Position numbers and translations under genes: made by a program
Shown here: one piece after another, positions 1 to 7,838 of the stretch
Layout of the letters: every line of letters begins with the position of its first letter
Numbering within the stretch: the first letter of the stretch is position 1
Notes under the pieces: model-generated
What the model saw: only the letters and a program-made list of their open reading frames with translations
Told to the model about the DNA's origin: nothing
Databases searched by the model: none
NCBI GenBank assembly: GCA_937965695.1
Contig: CALCKW010000009.1
Coordinates: forward strand, 1 to 64,000
Source of the DNA: an uncultured Granulosicoccaceae bacterium
GTDB taxonomy: Bacteria; Pseudomonadota; Gammaproteobacteria; CALCKW01
DNA: 64,000 bases
Direction: 5' to 3'

Positions 1-126
1 AAGCAATGCAAGCGTGTGGTTGCGCAGTTGAATGCAAGGCCGAGAAAGTCCTTGAACTACCGTTCGCCAGCGCAGAAAATGAACGAGTACTTAGCGAGTG
101 TCGCTAAAAAGCCGTTATGCACTTGA
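1..126 (+). CDS. IS30-family transposase, C-terminal end (cut by window start)
   Basis: The first 41 codons read open to a TGA at 124-126 and end in a pattern typical of the C-terminus of IS30-family DDE transposases: a VAQLNARPRKSLNYRSPAQ stretch followed by a short tail. In this family the catalytic core lies upstream, outside the window, so I cannot say whether the gene is intact. The insertion sequence would end shortly downstream of the stop. I did not find a convincing terminal inverted repeat because the other end is missing. Its position next to the AT-rich Kiwa genes fits an accessory region built by transposition. Confidence 0.75.
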   Translation, partial: KQCKRVVAQLNARPRKSLNYRSPAQKMNEYLASVAKKPLCT

Positions 127-259
127 AGGTTGAATCCGCGGTTTATTATTACAAGATATAAAATCATTTTAGTCATATTATTTAGTATGTTTCATCTAAA
201 TATATGACTCATCAGCACCAGGGAAATATTGCTCGAATACTTCTAAAAGCGAATTTTTT

Positions 260-1218
260 TTAAGTATCTACAACAAGTTCGACGCTATCAGCATCAACCA
301 TTTGCTTTTTTATAAGAGAGATAAAGCGCTTGTCATTAATTAATTTTAGGAATAAATCGATGTTGTTCTCATCAATCACAAATTTGCCATCTACATCAAC
401 ATCTAAACGCCACTGATGCTCTGCAATGATTGCCTTCATATCTTCGATGAACTGTTGATCTTCAAAATAACGAGTTTCTTCAGCAGAAACTAAACGGCGA
501 AGTAGTGTTTTATTTGTTCCTATTGCAACCTTTAAATCATCTACGGAGGCGATGATTCCATGCTTGGCAAGGGCAGAAACTAACACATCACGTTTTAATT
601 CCAGACCTTCACGGATATTAAGCCCTAGCTCATAGTTTGCTTTGTCTCGAATAAAGACGTCTTCGCCATATGAGACAAAATCAAAGTAGTCTCTAAACGA
701 AAATGTATTGCCAAGCTCTATTTTTTTAAAGTCACCATCTGCAAATGTCCAACTTGAGATAGTTGAGGCTCGTTTAAGGTTCCAACCGCCCTTAATTTTA
801 GAAAACGCATAAAGCTGATGTTCTTCATCGCTAAACTCAACAACTAGAGCCCAAGCATTATGAAACTCTTGCATTTCTTTTACAGGGTCATTGTCAGCAC
901 CTAGACGTATTTTTTCAATAATAGATGAAAAGTCAGTAGCGTTGGTTGAGTGAACTAACGCTCGGTCTTCATCGGTGTCCACTGTTAGAGCTGAGTATGC
1001 TGAAAGTTCTCGAATCGGTTCAACATGATTTTCTACTCCCAAAAAGAACTTACGCAAAGTGGCAACTAAGTCTAGATCCAAACCATCAATGGATGCATGA
1101 AGCGCTTTGTATGTGCTCTGACCTGCATTTGTCCTTTTTTGACAACCCACAGTCGTACATTAAGAGCATCGAAATTAGTATTTCGAATATCATCTAAAAC
1201 TTGAGACTTCTCTTGCAT
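260..1218 (-). CDS. kwaB: Kiwa anti-phage protein KwaB (DUF4868), with an internal -1 frameshift
   Basis: The long frame (260-1150) has the body of a DUF4868/KwaB protein but begins in the middle of the domain with only a GTG. The expected N-terminus is in another frame. An ATG at 1218 lies directly after the kwaA stop (TAG at 1221-1219) and encodes 28 residues including VRLWVVKK, the typical start of the family, then runs out of frame to a stop after about 48 codons. The two frames join at an A6 run (minus strand 1140-1135). One extra A, or a -1 slip, gives VVKK-RTNAGQSTYKAL and a protein of about 319 residues, close to the family's usual length of about 315. In known Kiwa systems KwaB is the DNA-binding cytoplasmic partner of membrane protein KwaA. 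The gene may be programmed, inactivated or a homopolymer sequencing error. Confidence 0.82.
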
Positions 1219-1839
1219 CTAAACATCCCTTTTTGAAATTATACCCATGTAGTTATTGAGCTTTACGTAGCTTTCATCGCTCCCTGACAGTAAGTCGTGT
1301 TTAGACAACATTACACACTCCTTCTCATTGCCAGCTTCATTGTATTTACAGTCATACAGGCCATAGCCAAGAGCGGCCAAAATCGGATTAATAAAGACAC
1401 TTTGACTTCGAACGGATAGCAAACATAGAACTGACAAAAATAAAAACAATGAAAATATGTCTTGCCACTTGCTAAGGTCAAAAGCAACGAAAGAAATCAT
1501 GTATGGAATGGTATAATTGACCACTTCACTAGATCTACTTTTGGCTATTATTACTTGAATGCCAAATGGCCTTTTCGTGACATTGCGTAATACATATGCA
1601 AGGAGAACTAAACTCAAAGCAGATAGAATTACGAGTGAGAGTACTATTTCATTGTTTCCAAATTCTAACCAGTAAGGAATTTTTATTTTACCAATTGTTA
1701 AAGTTCTATTTTCTAGCTCATACTCAAACCAAACAACTTTATTTACATCTTTGATGATCATTATTAGGAATAAAGGTGTGTAACCGCTAATGAATATTGC
1801 GATCGAAGAGAGCAGTTTTGTTTTGCTTTTCCTATTCAT
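1219..1839 (-). CDS. kwaA: Kiwa anti-phage membrane protein KwaA
   Basis: A 206-residue protein with about four hydrophobic segments (roughly residues 9-30, 63-85, 106-122 and 127-145) and a soluble C-terminal tail. Length, topology and the linked DUF4868 gene match KwaA, the inner-membrane sensor of the Kiwa defence system. I chose the ATG at 1839 over the TTG at 1842 because an AGGAGG Shine-Dalgarno lies four bases before it. The stop abuts the kwaB ATG with no spacer, so the pair is translationally linked. The DNA is clearly AT-richer than the chaperone genes nearby, which suggests acquisition. The 150 bases upstream are AT-rich and contain a TATAAC-like -10, but no confident -35. KwaA sequences diverge quickly, so the call rests partly on its partner. 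Confidence 0.78.
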   Translation of the reverse strand: MNRKSKTKLLSSIAIFISGYTPLFLIMIIKDVNKVVWFEYELENRTLTIGKIKIPYWLEFGNNEIVLSLVILSALSLVLLAYVLRNVTKRPFGIQVIIAKSRSSEVVNYTIPYMISFVAFDLSKWQDIFSLFLFLSVLCLLSVRSQSVFINPILAALGYGLYDCKYNEAGNEKECVMLSKHDLLSGSDESYVKLNNYMGIISKRDV

Positions 1840-1992
1840 CAACCCTCCTTTTATTGAACATCACTCAATTTCTAATGGTTATAATTTGCAATTAGTTTTT
1901 TTGATTACATCTTACGTGCGAACAACACCGAAAAAACAGACGCTATAGATTACCCTTAACATCTGATTTACATCCTTTCCATGGCGATCACA

Positions 1993-2775
1993 TCAAACCA
2001 ACCGCCCAACCATCTCCCCAGCCGCCACAAACCCAAACGCGCCAGTCACCCCAGTAGCAGCCCCTAAGCCACCATCACAATCCAGCCGCCCCTTCTGCCC
2101 TTCCGCAGGCTCACGACTAACCGTGCCATCAGGCAGATAATAAACAGGCTGCTCAAGTGAATGCACACAAGGCATTCCATAACGACGAGTAGCCGTACGG
2201 CTATACCCATACTTACCACGCAACAGCTTACGCACCTTGGCGCTCAAACGATCCTGCACTGTCTTATTAAGATCAGTCACGCGAATCTGGGTAGGGTCAA
2301 CTCGCCCACCTGCACCGCCTGTAGTGACCATCACAATCTTACGCAAACGGCAATGGTGCAACAGATGCGCCTTGGCCTTCGTGCTGTCAATGCAATCAAT
2401 CACACCATCAACACCCGCATGAATTAACTCTTCCGTGTTATTGGGAGAGATAAAATCCTGCACAACATGCACAAGGCAATCGGGGTTGATATCAAGCAGA
2501 CGCTGAGCAACAACATCAACCTTCATCTGCCCAACAGTAGAAACCAAAGCATGACTCTGACGGTTGCTGTTACTCACACAAACATCATCAAGATCAATCA
2601 ACGTGATCTCACCAACACCGGTACGAACCAGCGCCTCAGCAGCCCAAGAACCCACACCACCCAGCCCAACAACAGCAACATGCTTGTCAATAAGCCCTTC
2701 GGCTTTATCGCCATACAACCGCGAGATGCCAGCAAAGCGGCTTCTCCAACGATCAAGGCGGTCAGGTGATTCCAT
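1993..2775 (-). CDS. tcdA: tRNA threonylcarbamoyladenosine dehydratase (TcdA/CsdL)
   Basis: A 260-residue ThiF/MoeB-superfamily protein. The adenylate-binding Rossmann motif VAVVGLGGVGSWAAEAL lies near residues 34-50, followed by LIDLDDVCVSNSNRQ, the nucleotide and magnesium contact typical of the family. TcdA uses ATP to cyclise t6A37 of ANN-decoding tRNAs to ct6A. The length matches the E. coli enzyme (about 268). The open frame extends 28 codons upstream, but homology starts at MESPDRLDRW, so I chose the ATG at 2775. There is no conserved E1 cysteine requirement beyond family level that I can test here. It stands alone between the Kiwa genes and an orphan antitoxin, and may mark the chromosomal edge of the accessory island. 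Confidence 0.93.
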   Translation of the reverse strand: MESPDRLDRWRSRFAGISRLYGDKAEGLIDKHVAVVGLGGVGSWAAEALVRTGVGEITLIDLDDVCVSNSNRQSHALVSTVGQMKVDVVAQRLLDINPDCLVHVVQDFISPNNTEELIHAGVDGVIDCIDSTKAKAHLLHHCRLRKIVMVTTGGAGGRVDPTQIRVTDLNKTVQDRLSAKVRKLLRGKYGYSRTATRRYGMPCVHSLEQPVYYLPDGTVSREPAEGQKGRLDCDGGLGAATGVTGAFGFVAAGEMVGRLV

Positions 2776-2950
2776 CAGAATAATTAAGGCTATCGAGTTA
2801 GTTGAACGGACATTATACCACCGCCAATAAACCAGCGTTGTAATAGCCAGCAAATCCAATCACGATTAAGCAAAGCTGTAATCTTGAACGATTTGTAAGC
2901 AACTCAAAGCAGCAAGAACACAAAGCCAGCACCCACCGCATATTCGAAAA

Positions 2951-2997
2951 GCATACACCCGAGTCGAGCATCACAGGTTTTACGGGACCAGAAATGT
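2951..2997. repeat. Left copy of an imperfect direct repeat flanking the antitoxin gene
   Basis: This roughly 47-base stretch, beginning GCATACACCC and continuing AGTCGAGCATCACAG, aligns to 3411-3457 with about nine mismatches and a one-base gap. The two copies lie 460 bases apart in the same orientation and bracket the phd-like gene. The second copy continues into a longer conserved palindromic unit, which this one lacks. Confidence 0.6.
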
Positions 2998-3052
2998 GCA
3001 GCGTTTCATCATGTAGTTTAAGCTAATCAATCAAGTTGCGAGGTAACCGATT

Positions 3053-3310
3053 TTGAAAACCATTAGCAGCCAAGATTTTGAACGAGATATAGAAGCAGCA
3101 AAGCGCGCTGCTCTTGATGGTCCACTATTGATCACTGAAAGTGAAAAACCATCTCTTGTTCTTATGAATATTGATGACTACCGCGAGCTCACTGGCATCG
3201 GTGAGTCAGTAGCAGAAGCATTTGCAAAACTGCCCGACAGCGGCAGTGACGACATTGAGTTTAAAAGCGCATTTGACGGGTTGCCCAAAAGCGCAGACTT
3301 ATCCGACTAA
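3053..3310 (+). CDS. Phd/YefM-family antitoxin, no toxin gene adjacent
   Basis: An 85-residue protein with the Phd/YefM N-terminal DNA-binding fold: MKTISSQDFERDIEAAKRAA, then PLLITESEKPSLVLMNIDDY. In this family the N-terminal half binds operator DNA as a dimer and the acidic C-terminal tail (here DSGSDDIEFKSAFDG) neutralises a partner toxin, usually a VapC-type PIN RNase or a Doc/YoeB protein. The start is a TTG with a good GAGGT Shine-Dalgarno nine bases before it. A VapC start normally overlaps the antitoxin stop. Here the only overlapping ATG reads one codon and then TAG, and no toxin-sized frame follows, so this is an orphan antitoxin. It lies between direct repeats. Confidence 0.85.
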   Translation: MKTISSQDFERDIEAAKRAALDGPLLITESEKPSLVLMNIDDYRELTGIGESVAEAFAKLPDSGSDDIEFKSAFDGLPKSADLSD

Positions 3311-3326
3311 TGCTTTAGCCAAAGCA
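3311..3326. other. Small hairpin directly after the antitoxin stop
   Basis: TGCTTT and AAAGCA form a six-base stem around an AGCC loop immediately after the TAA. There is no T-run, so a terminator role is only a guess. It occupies the place where a toxin gene start would be expected. Confidence 0.4.
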
Positions 3327-3410
3327 CGAGCGCGTCAGCGCTAGTACAAGCGCTCTTATAGTAATGCTCAGAGCAAGACACCTCAGACACATTGCACTCG
3401 ATCCCAAACC

Positions 3411-3457
3411 GCATGCGCCCCAGTCGAGCATCGCAGCCTTTGTGGGACCAAGAAATA
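3411..3457. repeat. Right copy of the imperfect direct repeat
   Basis: Starts GCATGCGCCC and continues CAGTCGAGCATCGCAG, parallel to 2951-2997. It runs on into a conserved non-coding unit that ends in the palindromes at 3561-3604. Short open frames can be drawn across this unit on the minus strand, but they look like composition artefacts. Confidence 0.6.
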
Positions 3458-3560
3458 CGGATGTCTGAGGAGCCCGCGACGAGTTTCCGTATTTCCCCAC
3501 AAAGGCGAGAAGCGCAGTTGCCGTAGGAACTACGGTCGAGGGCAGCAGCCAGATTTTTGC

Positions 3561-3604
3561 TTACTTTTGATCTCAAAAGTAAGGCCCCGCCGGGGGCCCC
3601 CGGC
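3561..3604. repeat. Two adjacent perfect palindromes
   Basis: TTACTTTTGA-TC-TCAAAAGTAA (3561-3582) is a 22-base inverted repeat. Six bases on, GCCGGGGGCCCCCGGC (3589-3604) is a 16-base perfect palindrome. Together with the unit upstream they look like a dispersed intergenic repeat rather than a gene. The rest of the 3327-3747 gap holds the dnaJ terminator and a REP-like palindrome and no credible gene. Confidence 0.6.
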
Positions 3605-3661
3605 CTACAGTTCTAACCAACATAGAAGAACCTAAAAGGCTCCACGCACTAAACCGCAGAC

Positions 3662-3687
3662 AAAAAAAAGCGCGCAATAAGCGCGCG
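3662..3687 (-). terminator. Rho-independent terminator of the dnaK-dnaJ unit
   Basis: On the minus strand GCGCGC, a five-base TTATT loop and GCGCGC are followed by eight T residues. It lies about 60 bases past the dnaJ stop in the direction of dnaJ transcription and is the clearest intrinsic terminator in this part of the window. Confidence 0.85.
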
Positions 3688-3707
3688 CTCCTAAAGACTC
3701 AGCCACT

Positions 3708-3726
3708 CGACGGGCTAAAGCCCGAC
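3708..3726. repeat. REP-like palindrome GGGCTAAAGCCC
   Basis: CGACGGGCTAAAGCCCGAC is a compact palindrome 20 bases downstream of the dnaJ stop. Sequences of the form GGGCTTTAGCCC followed by GACCTAC are a common dispersed repeat type in gammaproteobacteria. Whether it recurs in this genome cannot be seen from one window. Confidence 0.5.
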
Positions 3727-3747
3727 CTACAATAATTCTAGTCAGCC

Positions 3748-4878
3748 CTAATCTTTATCAAAAAACGACTTAACCGTATCAACCCAACTACTCTGCTGCG
3801 GACTATTCTTAGTCCCAGACAAAGACTCCCCCAACTTCTTAAACAACGCCTTCTGCTCGCTGTTCAAATTGATGGGCGTCTCGATTTTGATTCGGCAGAG
3901 CAAATCACCCTGCGCACCACCACGTACAGGCTTGACCCCTTTACCGCGCAGGCGGAATAACTTGTCGACCTGTGTGCCCGCAGGAATCTTCAGCTTCACC
4001 TTGCCGTCGAGTGTGGGGACTTCTATTTCGCCACCAAGCGTTGCGGTGATGATGTCGATAGGCACCAGACAGATCAGGTGCGAGCCGTCGCGTTCGAAAA
4101 TTTGGTGGTCGTCGACGTGAACTTGCACAAACAAGTCCCCGGCTGGGCCGCCTTTTTCGCCCGCCTCGCCTTCGCCGCTGAGACGAATACGATCGCCGGT
4201 GTCCACCCCAGGTGGGATTTTAACCGACAGCGTTTTCTTTTCTTGTTTACGGCCTCGACCACCACAAGGGCGGCACGGGTCTTTGTTGATCTGGCCTTCG
4301 CCGCGGCAGTTGGGACAGGTTTGCTGGACAGAGAAAAAACCCTGCTGCACACGCACTTGGCCCATGCCGTTACAAGTGCCGCAGGTAGAAGGTGTTGAAC
4401 CTTTTTTAGCGCCACTGCCCTCACAGGTATCGCATTCTACCTGGGTGGGGATTTGTATTTTGACCGTGGTGCCACGCACCGCGTCTTCAAGCGAGATGTC
4501 GAGGTTGTATTGTAGGTCTGACCCACGGTAGGCGCGCTGACGACCACCGCCGCCCCGGCCACCGCCGAATATATCGCCAAACACATCGCCGAATATATCG
4601 CCGAAATCTCCGTTGCCGCCGCCGTAACCGCCACCACCACCGGGTGCCGAGCCGTCAACGGCCGAATGCCCGTACTGGTCGTAGGCTGCGCGCTTTTGAT
4701 CGTCGTTGAGGACATCGTAGGCTTCTTTCGCCTCTTTGAATTTTTCCTCTGCACTGGCGTCATCCGGATTGCGATCCGGATGGAATTTCATGGCCTTTTG
4801 TCGGTAGGCTTTTTTCAGTTCTGCGGCGTCGGCGCTTTTAGAAACACCCAGTACTTCATAGTAATCGCGTTTAGACAT
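3748..4878 (-). CDS. dnaJ: Chaperone protein DnaJ
   Basis: A 376-residue type I Hsp40. The J domain (about 1-70) has the HPD tripeptide that stimulates DnaK ATPase, followed by a glycine/phenylalanine-rich linker (about 76-115). Four CxxCxGxG zinc-binding repeats come next ([32 protein letters not shown], about 145-215), then the C-terminal substrate-binding domains. It delivers unfolded clients to DnaK. It lies 76 bases downstream of dnaK with a strong hairpin between them, and is followed by a terminator. Confidence 0.99.
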   Translation of the reverse strand: MSKRDYYEVLGVSKSADAAELKKAYRQKAMKFHPDRNPDDASAEEKFKEAKEAYDVLNDDQKRAAYDQYGHSAVDGSAPGGGGGYGGGNGDFGDIFGDVFGDIFGGGRGGGGRQRAYRGSDLQYNLDISLEDAVRGTTVKIQIPTQVECDTCEGSGAKKGSTPSTCGTCNGMGQVRVQQGFFSVQQTCPNCRGEGQINKDPCRPCGGRGRKQEKKTLSVKIPPGVDTGDRIRLSGEGEAGEKGGPAGDLFVQVHVDDHQIFERDGSHLICLVPIDIITATLGGEIEVPTLDGKVKLKIPAGTQVDKLFRLRGKGVKPVRGGAQGDLLCRIKIETPINLNSEQKALFKKLGESLSGTKNSPQQSSWVDTVKSFFDKD

Positions 4879-4906
4879 CTTTTACTCAATGCTATAAACG
4901 GCAAAG

Positions 4907-4930
4907 CCGGGGCGACTGAAGTCGTCCCGG
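4907..4930 (-). promoter_or_regulatory. Intercistronic hairpin between dnaK and dnaJ
   Basis: CCGGGGCGACT, a two-base GA turn and AGTCGTCCCGG form an 11-base stem with a single mismatch. It lies between the dnaK stop and the dnaJ start with no T-run after it. Such hairpins can reduce read-through or stabilise the upstream mRNA end, giving more DnaK than DnaJ. The function here is inferred. Confidence 0.6.
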
Positions 4931-4954
4931 TCTGCTGTTTCCAGGTGAGACGAC

Positions 4955-6874
4955 TTACTTCTTGTCGTCGTCTTTTACTTCTTCAAACTCAGCGTCTACG
5001 GCGTCGTCTGCGGCGTTGCTCTCGCTCGGCTCTTCGCCTTCCACGTCAGCGCCTTCCGCGTTTTGGGCGTAGGCGCGCTGCGCCAGCTCACCCGCTGACT
5101 CACTCAGCGTTGCCATGGCGGCTTCGATGGCGTCTTTGTCGTCGCCTTCCATCGCCGTGCGTAGCTCGGTGATGTGGCCTTCGATTTTAGACTTCTCGTC
5201 GCCTTCCATTTTGTCGCCCAGATCTGTCATGGCTTTTTCGGTGCCGTGGATCAGGTTTTCAGCTTGGTTGCGCGCGTCGACCACTTCACGCAACTTACGA
5301 TCTTCTTCAGCGTGCGTCTCCGCGTCTTCGACCATCTTGGCAATTTCGTCGTCGCTGAGACCACTCGATGCCTTGATGACTATCGATTGCTCTTTGCCCG
5401 TCGCCTTGTCTTTGGCGGATACGTTCAAGATACCGTTGGCGTCGATGTCAAATGCAACCTCAACCTGCGGCACACCGCGCGGCGCTGGCGGAATGTCTTG
5501 CAGATCAAACTTACCCAGTGACTTGTTGTGCTGCGCCATCTCGCGCTCACCCTGCAACACGTGCACGGTTACTGCGGTCTGGTTGTCGTCAGCCGTTGAG
5601 AACACCTGCTGTGCCTTAGTAGGAATAGTGGTGTTCTTGTCGATCAACTTAGTCAACACGCCGCCGTAGGTTTCGATACCGAGAGACAGAGGTGTGACGT
5701 CAAGCAGCAATACGTCTTTGACGTCGCCGCCCAATACGCCACCCTGAACCGCTGCGCCCAGTGCAACCGCTTCGTCCGGGTTGACGTCGTGACGCGCTTC
5801 ATGACCAAAGAACGCTTTGACCGACTCTTGAACCTTAGGCATACGCGTCTGACCACCGACGAGAATGACGTCGGAGAGTTCGCTGGCTTTGATGCCGGCG
5901 TCTTTCAGTGCGATTTTGCAAGGCTCAATAGTGCGAGTCACGAGGTCTTCAACCAGTGATTCAAACTTGGCGCGTGTCACTTTGATGTTCATGTGCTTAG
6001 GGCCTGAGCCATCAGCAGTGATGTACGGCAAGTTCACGTCTGTTTGCTGACTAGAGGACAACTCTTTCTTGGCTGTCTCTGCGCCTTCTTTCAAACGCTG
6101 CATGGCCAGTGGATCGCCTTTGAGATCCATGCCTTGGTCTTTCTTAAACTCAGCAACCAGATATTCGATCAAGCGGTTGTCGAAATCTTCACCACCCAAG
6201 AAGGTGTCGCCGTTGGTGGAGAGCACTTCAAACTGCTTCTCGCCGTCGATGTTTGCGATCTCGATGATGGAGACGTCGAAGGTACCGCCTCCCAAGTCAT
6301 AGACAACGATTTTGCAATCGCCGCGGTCTTTGTCGAGGCCGTAGGCCAAGGCAGCCGCTGTAGGCTCGTTGATGATACGCTTGACGTTCAGGCCTGCAAT
6401 TTTACCGGCGTCTTTGGTCGCCTGGCGCTGGCTGTCGTTGAAGTATGCGGGTACGGTGATGACCGCTTCTTCGACGGTCTCGCCGAGATAGTCTTCAGCC
6501 GTTGACTTCATTTTCATCAGAATACGCGCAGAGACTTCGGGTGGCGCCATCTTCTTGCCGTCTACCTCGACCCAGGCGTCACCGTTGTCGGCTTTGATGA
6601 TTTTATAAGGCACCATGCCGATGTCTTTTTGAACCGCTTTCTCGTCAAATTTGCGACCGATTAGACGCTTGACGGCATACAGTGTGCGCTCAGGGTTGGT
6701 GACAGCTTGGCGCTTTGCGGGCATACCCGTCAGCACTTCATCGTCAACAAAAGCGACAATAGATGGTGTGGTGCGATCACCTTCAGAGTTTTCGATCACG
6801 CGTGCTTTGTCGCCTTCCATGACGGCGACGCATGAGTTTGTGGTACCTAAATCAATACCGATTATTTTAGCCAT
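4955..6874 (-). CDS. dnaK: Molecular chaperone DnaK (Hsp70)
   Basis: A 639-residue Hsp70 at the usual family length. The ATPase domain has the phosphate-1 motif [12 protein letters not shown] (residues 4-15), [11 protein letters not shown] (about 192-202) and the adenosine motif [10 protein letters not shown] (about 340). The substrate-binding beta domain and helical lid follow, ending in an acidic tail [13 protein letters not shown]. It refolds and protects proteins with DnaJ and GrpE. A sigma-32-like promoter lies 64 bases upstream, and a hairpin separates it from grpE, so it probably has its own heat-shock transcript. Confidence 0.99.
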   Translation of the reverse strand: MAKIIGIDLGTTNSCVAVMEGDKARVIENSEGDRTTPSIVAFVDDEVLTGMPAKRQAVTNPERTLYAVKRLIGRKFDEKAVQKDIGMVPYKIIKADNGDAWVEVDGKKMAPPEVSARILMKMKSTAEDYLGETVEEAVITVPAYFNDSQRQATKDAGKIAGLNVKRIINEPTAAALAYGLDKDRGDCKIVVYDLGGGTFDVSIIEIANIDGEKQFEVLSTNGDTFLGGEDFDNRLIEYLVAEFKKDQGMDLKGDPLAMQRLKEGAETAKKELSSSQQTDVNLPYITADGSGPKHMNIKVTRAKFESLVEDLVTRTIEPCKIALKDAGIKASELSDVILVGGQTRMPKVQESVKAFFGHEARHDVNPDEAVALGAAVQGGVLGGDVKDVLLLDVTPLSLGIETYGGVLTKLIDKNTTIPTKAQQVFSTADDNQTAVTVHVLQGEREMAQHNKSLGKFDLQDIPPAPRGVPQVEVAFDIDANGILNVSAKDKATGKEQSIVIKASSGLSDDEIAKMVEDAETHAEEDRKLREVVDARNQAENLIHGTEKAMTDLGDKMEGDEKSKIEGHITELRTAMEGDDKDAIEAAMATLSESAGELAQRAYAQNAEGADVEGEEPSESNAADDAVDAEFEEVKDDDKK

Positions 6875-6938
6875 TTTCTACTGTCTCCAAGGACTTGTCA
6901 GAGCGGCTTTCGCCAGTCTAGTTATTCAGTTGAGAGCT

Positions 6939-6967
6939 ATCTGGGGGCTAGCCGCCTAGATTCAAGC
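6939..6967 (-). promoter_or_regulatory. Sigma-32 (heat-shock) promoter of dnaK
   Basis: The minus strand reads CTTGAA, 13 bases, then CCCCCAGAT. This fits the RpoH consensus (CTTGAA, 13-15 bases, CCCCATnT) closely. It starts 64-92 bases before the dnaK ATG, in the grpE-dnaK gap. No CIRCE element (TTAGCACTC-N9-GAGTGCTAA) was found here, although hrcA is present. Confidence 0.75.
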
Positions 6968-7005
6968 TCATCGGGAATTTTTTTGCGCTTATGTTGTCAG
7001 CTATA

Positions 7006-7029
7006 GGCTGGTCAGGGGCGAGACCAGCC
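7006..7029 (-). promoter_or_regulatory. Hairpin just after grpE
   Basis: GGCTGGTC and GACCAGCC form a perfect eight-base stem around an eight-base loop, seven bases past the grpE stop. There is no adjacent T-run, so it may be a weak terminator or an mRNA 3' stabiliser between grpE and the dnaK promoter. Confidence 0.55.
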
Positions 7030-7035
7030 AATTAG

Positions 7036-7704
7036 TTAAGCTTTGGACACCATCACCATGGCGGGCCGAATCAAACGGCCATTGAGGGTGTAGCCCTTTT
7101 GCATGACCAACATCACGGTATTGGGTGCATGTTCGCTGCTCTCTTGCATGCCCATGGCTTGGTGCAACTCAGGGTTAAAAACTTCGCCGGCTGGGTCAAC
7201 TTGCTCCACCTGAAACTTCTCGAAAGCGCTGCTGAGCATTTTTAAGGTCAGATCCGTTCCTTCACGAATGCTGGCGACGTCGGCGTCTTCTTTGTTGGCG
7301 GCGTCCAATCCCATCTCTAAGCTGTCGCGCACCGCGACCATCTCGATGGCGAATTTTTCTAGGGCAAACTTGCGCGCTTTGTCGACTTCAGCGGCGGAGC
7401 GTTTGCGCAGGTTTTCCATTTCGGCTTTAGTGCGCAGCGCCAGATCGTAATTTTCGTCGGCGCGCTCGCGTTCAGCCACGAGGGCTTGTTTTAGCTCCTC
7501 GAGGGGGTCGAGCGTTGATTCGGTCTCACTCGCATCTGCCGCAGGGTCAGTAACCTGTTCGGGCTCAAGCGCGCCTTCCAGTGCTTCTTCAGTGTTTAGC
7601 ACCGCCTCGGCACCCTGCTCTGCAGCGGTTTTTTGCGACTCTTCAACCGAATTTGTTGCTTGTTCGGCTTCGTTCTTTTCGCTCTCGCGAGGCTCATCTG
7701 GCAT
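7036..7704 (-). CDS. grpE: Nucleotide exchange factor GrpE
   Basis: A 222-residue protein. Residues 1-75 are a long acidic, Glu/Ala-rich low-complexity tail. The family coiled coil follows (around YDLALRTKAEMENLRKR), then the C-terminal beta wing ending GYTLNGRLIRPAMVMVSKA, which contacts the DnaK ATPase domain. GrpE releases ADP from DnaK. The acidic extension makes it slightly longer than E. coli GrpE (197). It lies between hrcA and dnaK, the classical order for HrcA-carrying bacteria. Confidence 0.98.
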   Translation of the reverse strand: MPDEPRESEKNEAEQATNSVEESQKTAAEQGAEAVLNTEEALEGALEPEQVTDPAADASETESTLDPLEELKQALVAERERADENYDLALRTKAEMENLRKRSAAEVDKARKFALEKFAIEMVAVRDSLEMGLDAANKEDADVASIREGTDLTLKMLSSAFEKFQVEQVDPAGEVFNPELHQAMGMQESSEHAPNTVMLVMQKGYTLNGRLIRPAMVMVSKA

Positions 7705-7742
7705 GAGAAGGGCTCCAAAATTAGGGCTATAAATTCAAGACG

Positions 7743-7771
7743 GACAACAGCTCCGTGGGTGGTCTGTTGTC
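7743..7771. promoter_or_regulatory. Inverted repeat in the hrcA-grpE gap
   Basis: GACAACAG, 13 bases and CTGTTGTC form a perfect eight-base inverted repeat about 38 bases before the grpE ATG and 70 bases after the hrcA stop. It could be a protein-binding site or a hairpin. It does not match CIRCE and lacks a T-run. Confidence 0.45.
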
Positions 7772-7838
7772 TTAGATATCAGGGGTGTTTGGCAGGCGTA
7801 GAGAGGCATCACCGCACACGATGACGCCAATATAAGGA

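Noticed and set aside
946-1197. Rightward 83-codon frame within kwaB
   Set aside because: It is antisense to the KwaB coding frames and has no homology.
3307-3576. 89-codon leftward open frame after the antitoxin
   Set aside because: It lies across the repeat and palindrome unit, has no ribosome site and no family signal. Such frames are a known artefact of this type of conserved intergenic repeat.
4078-6505. Several long rightward frames opposite dnaJ and dnaK
   Set aside because: They are antisense shadows of highly conserved chaperone genes in GC-rich DNA.
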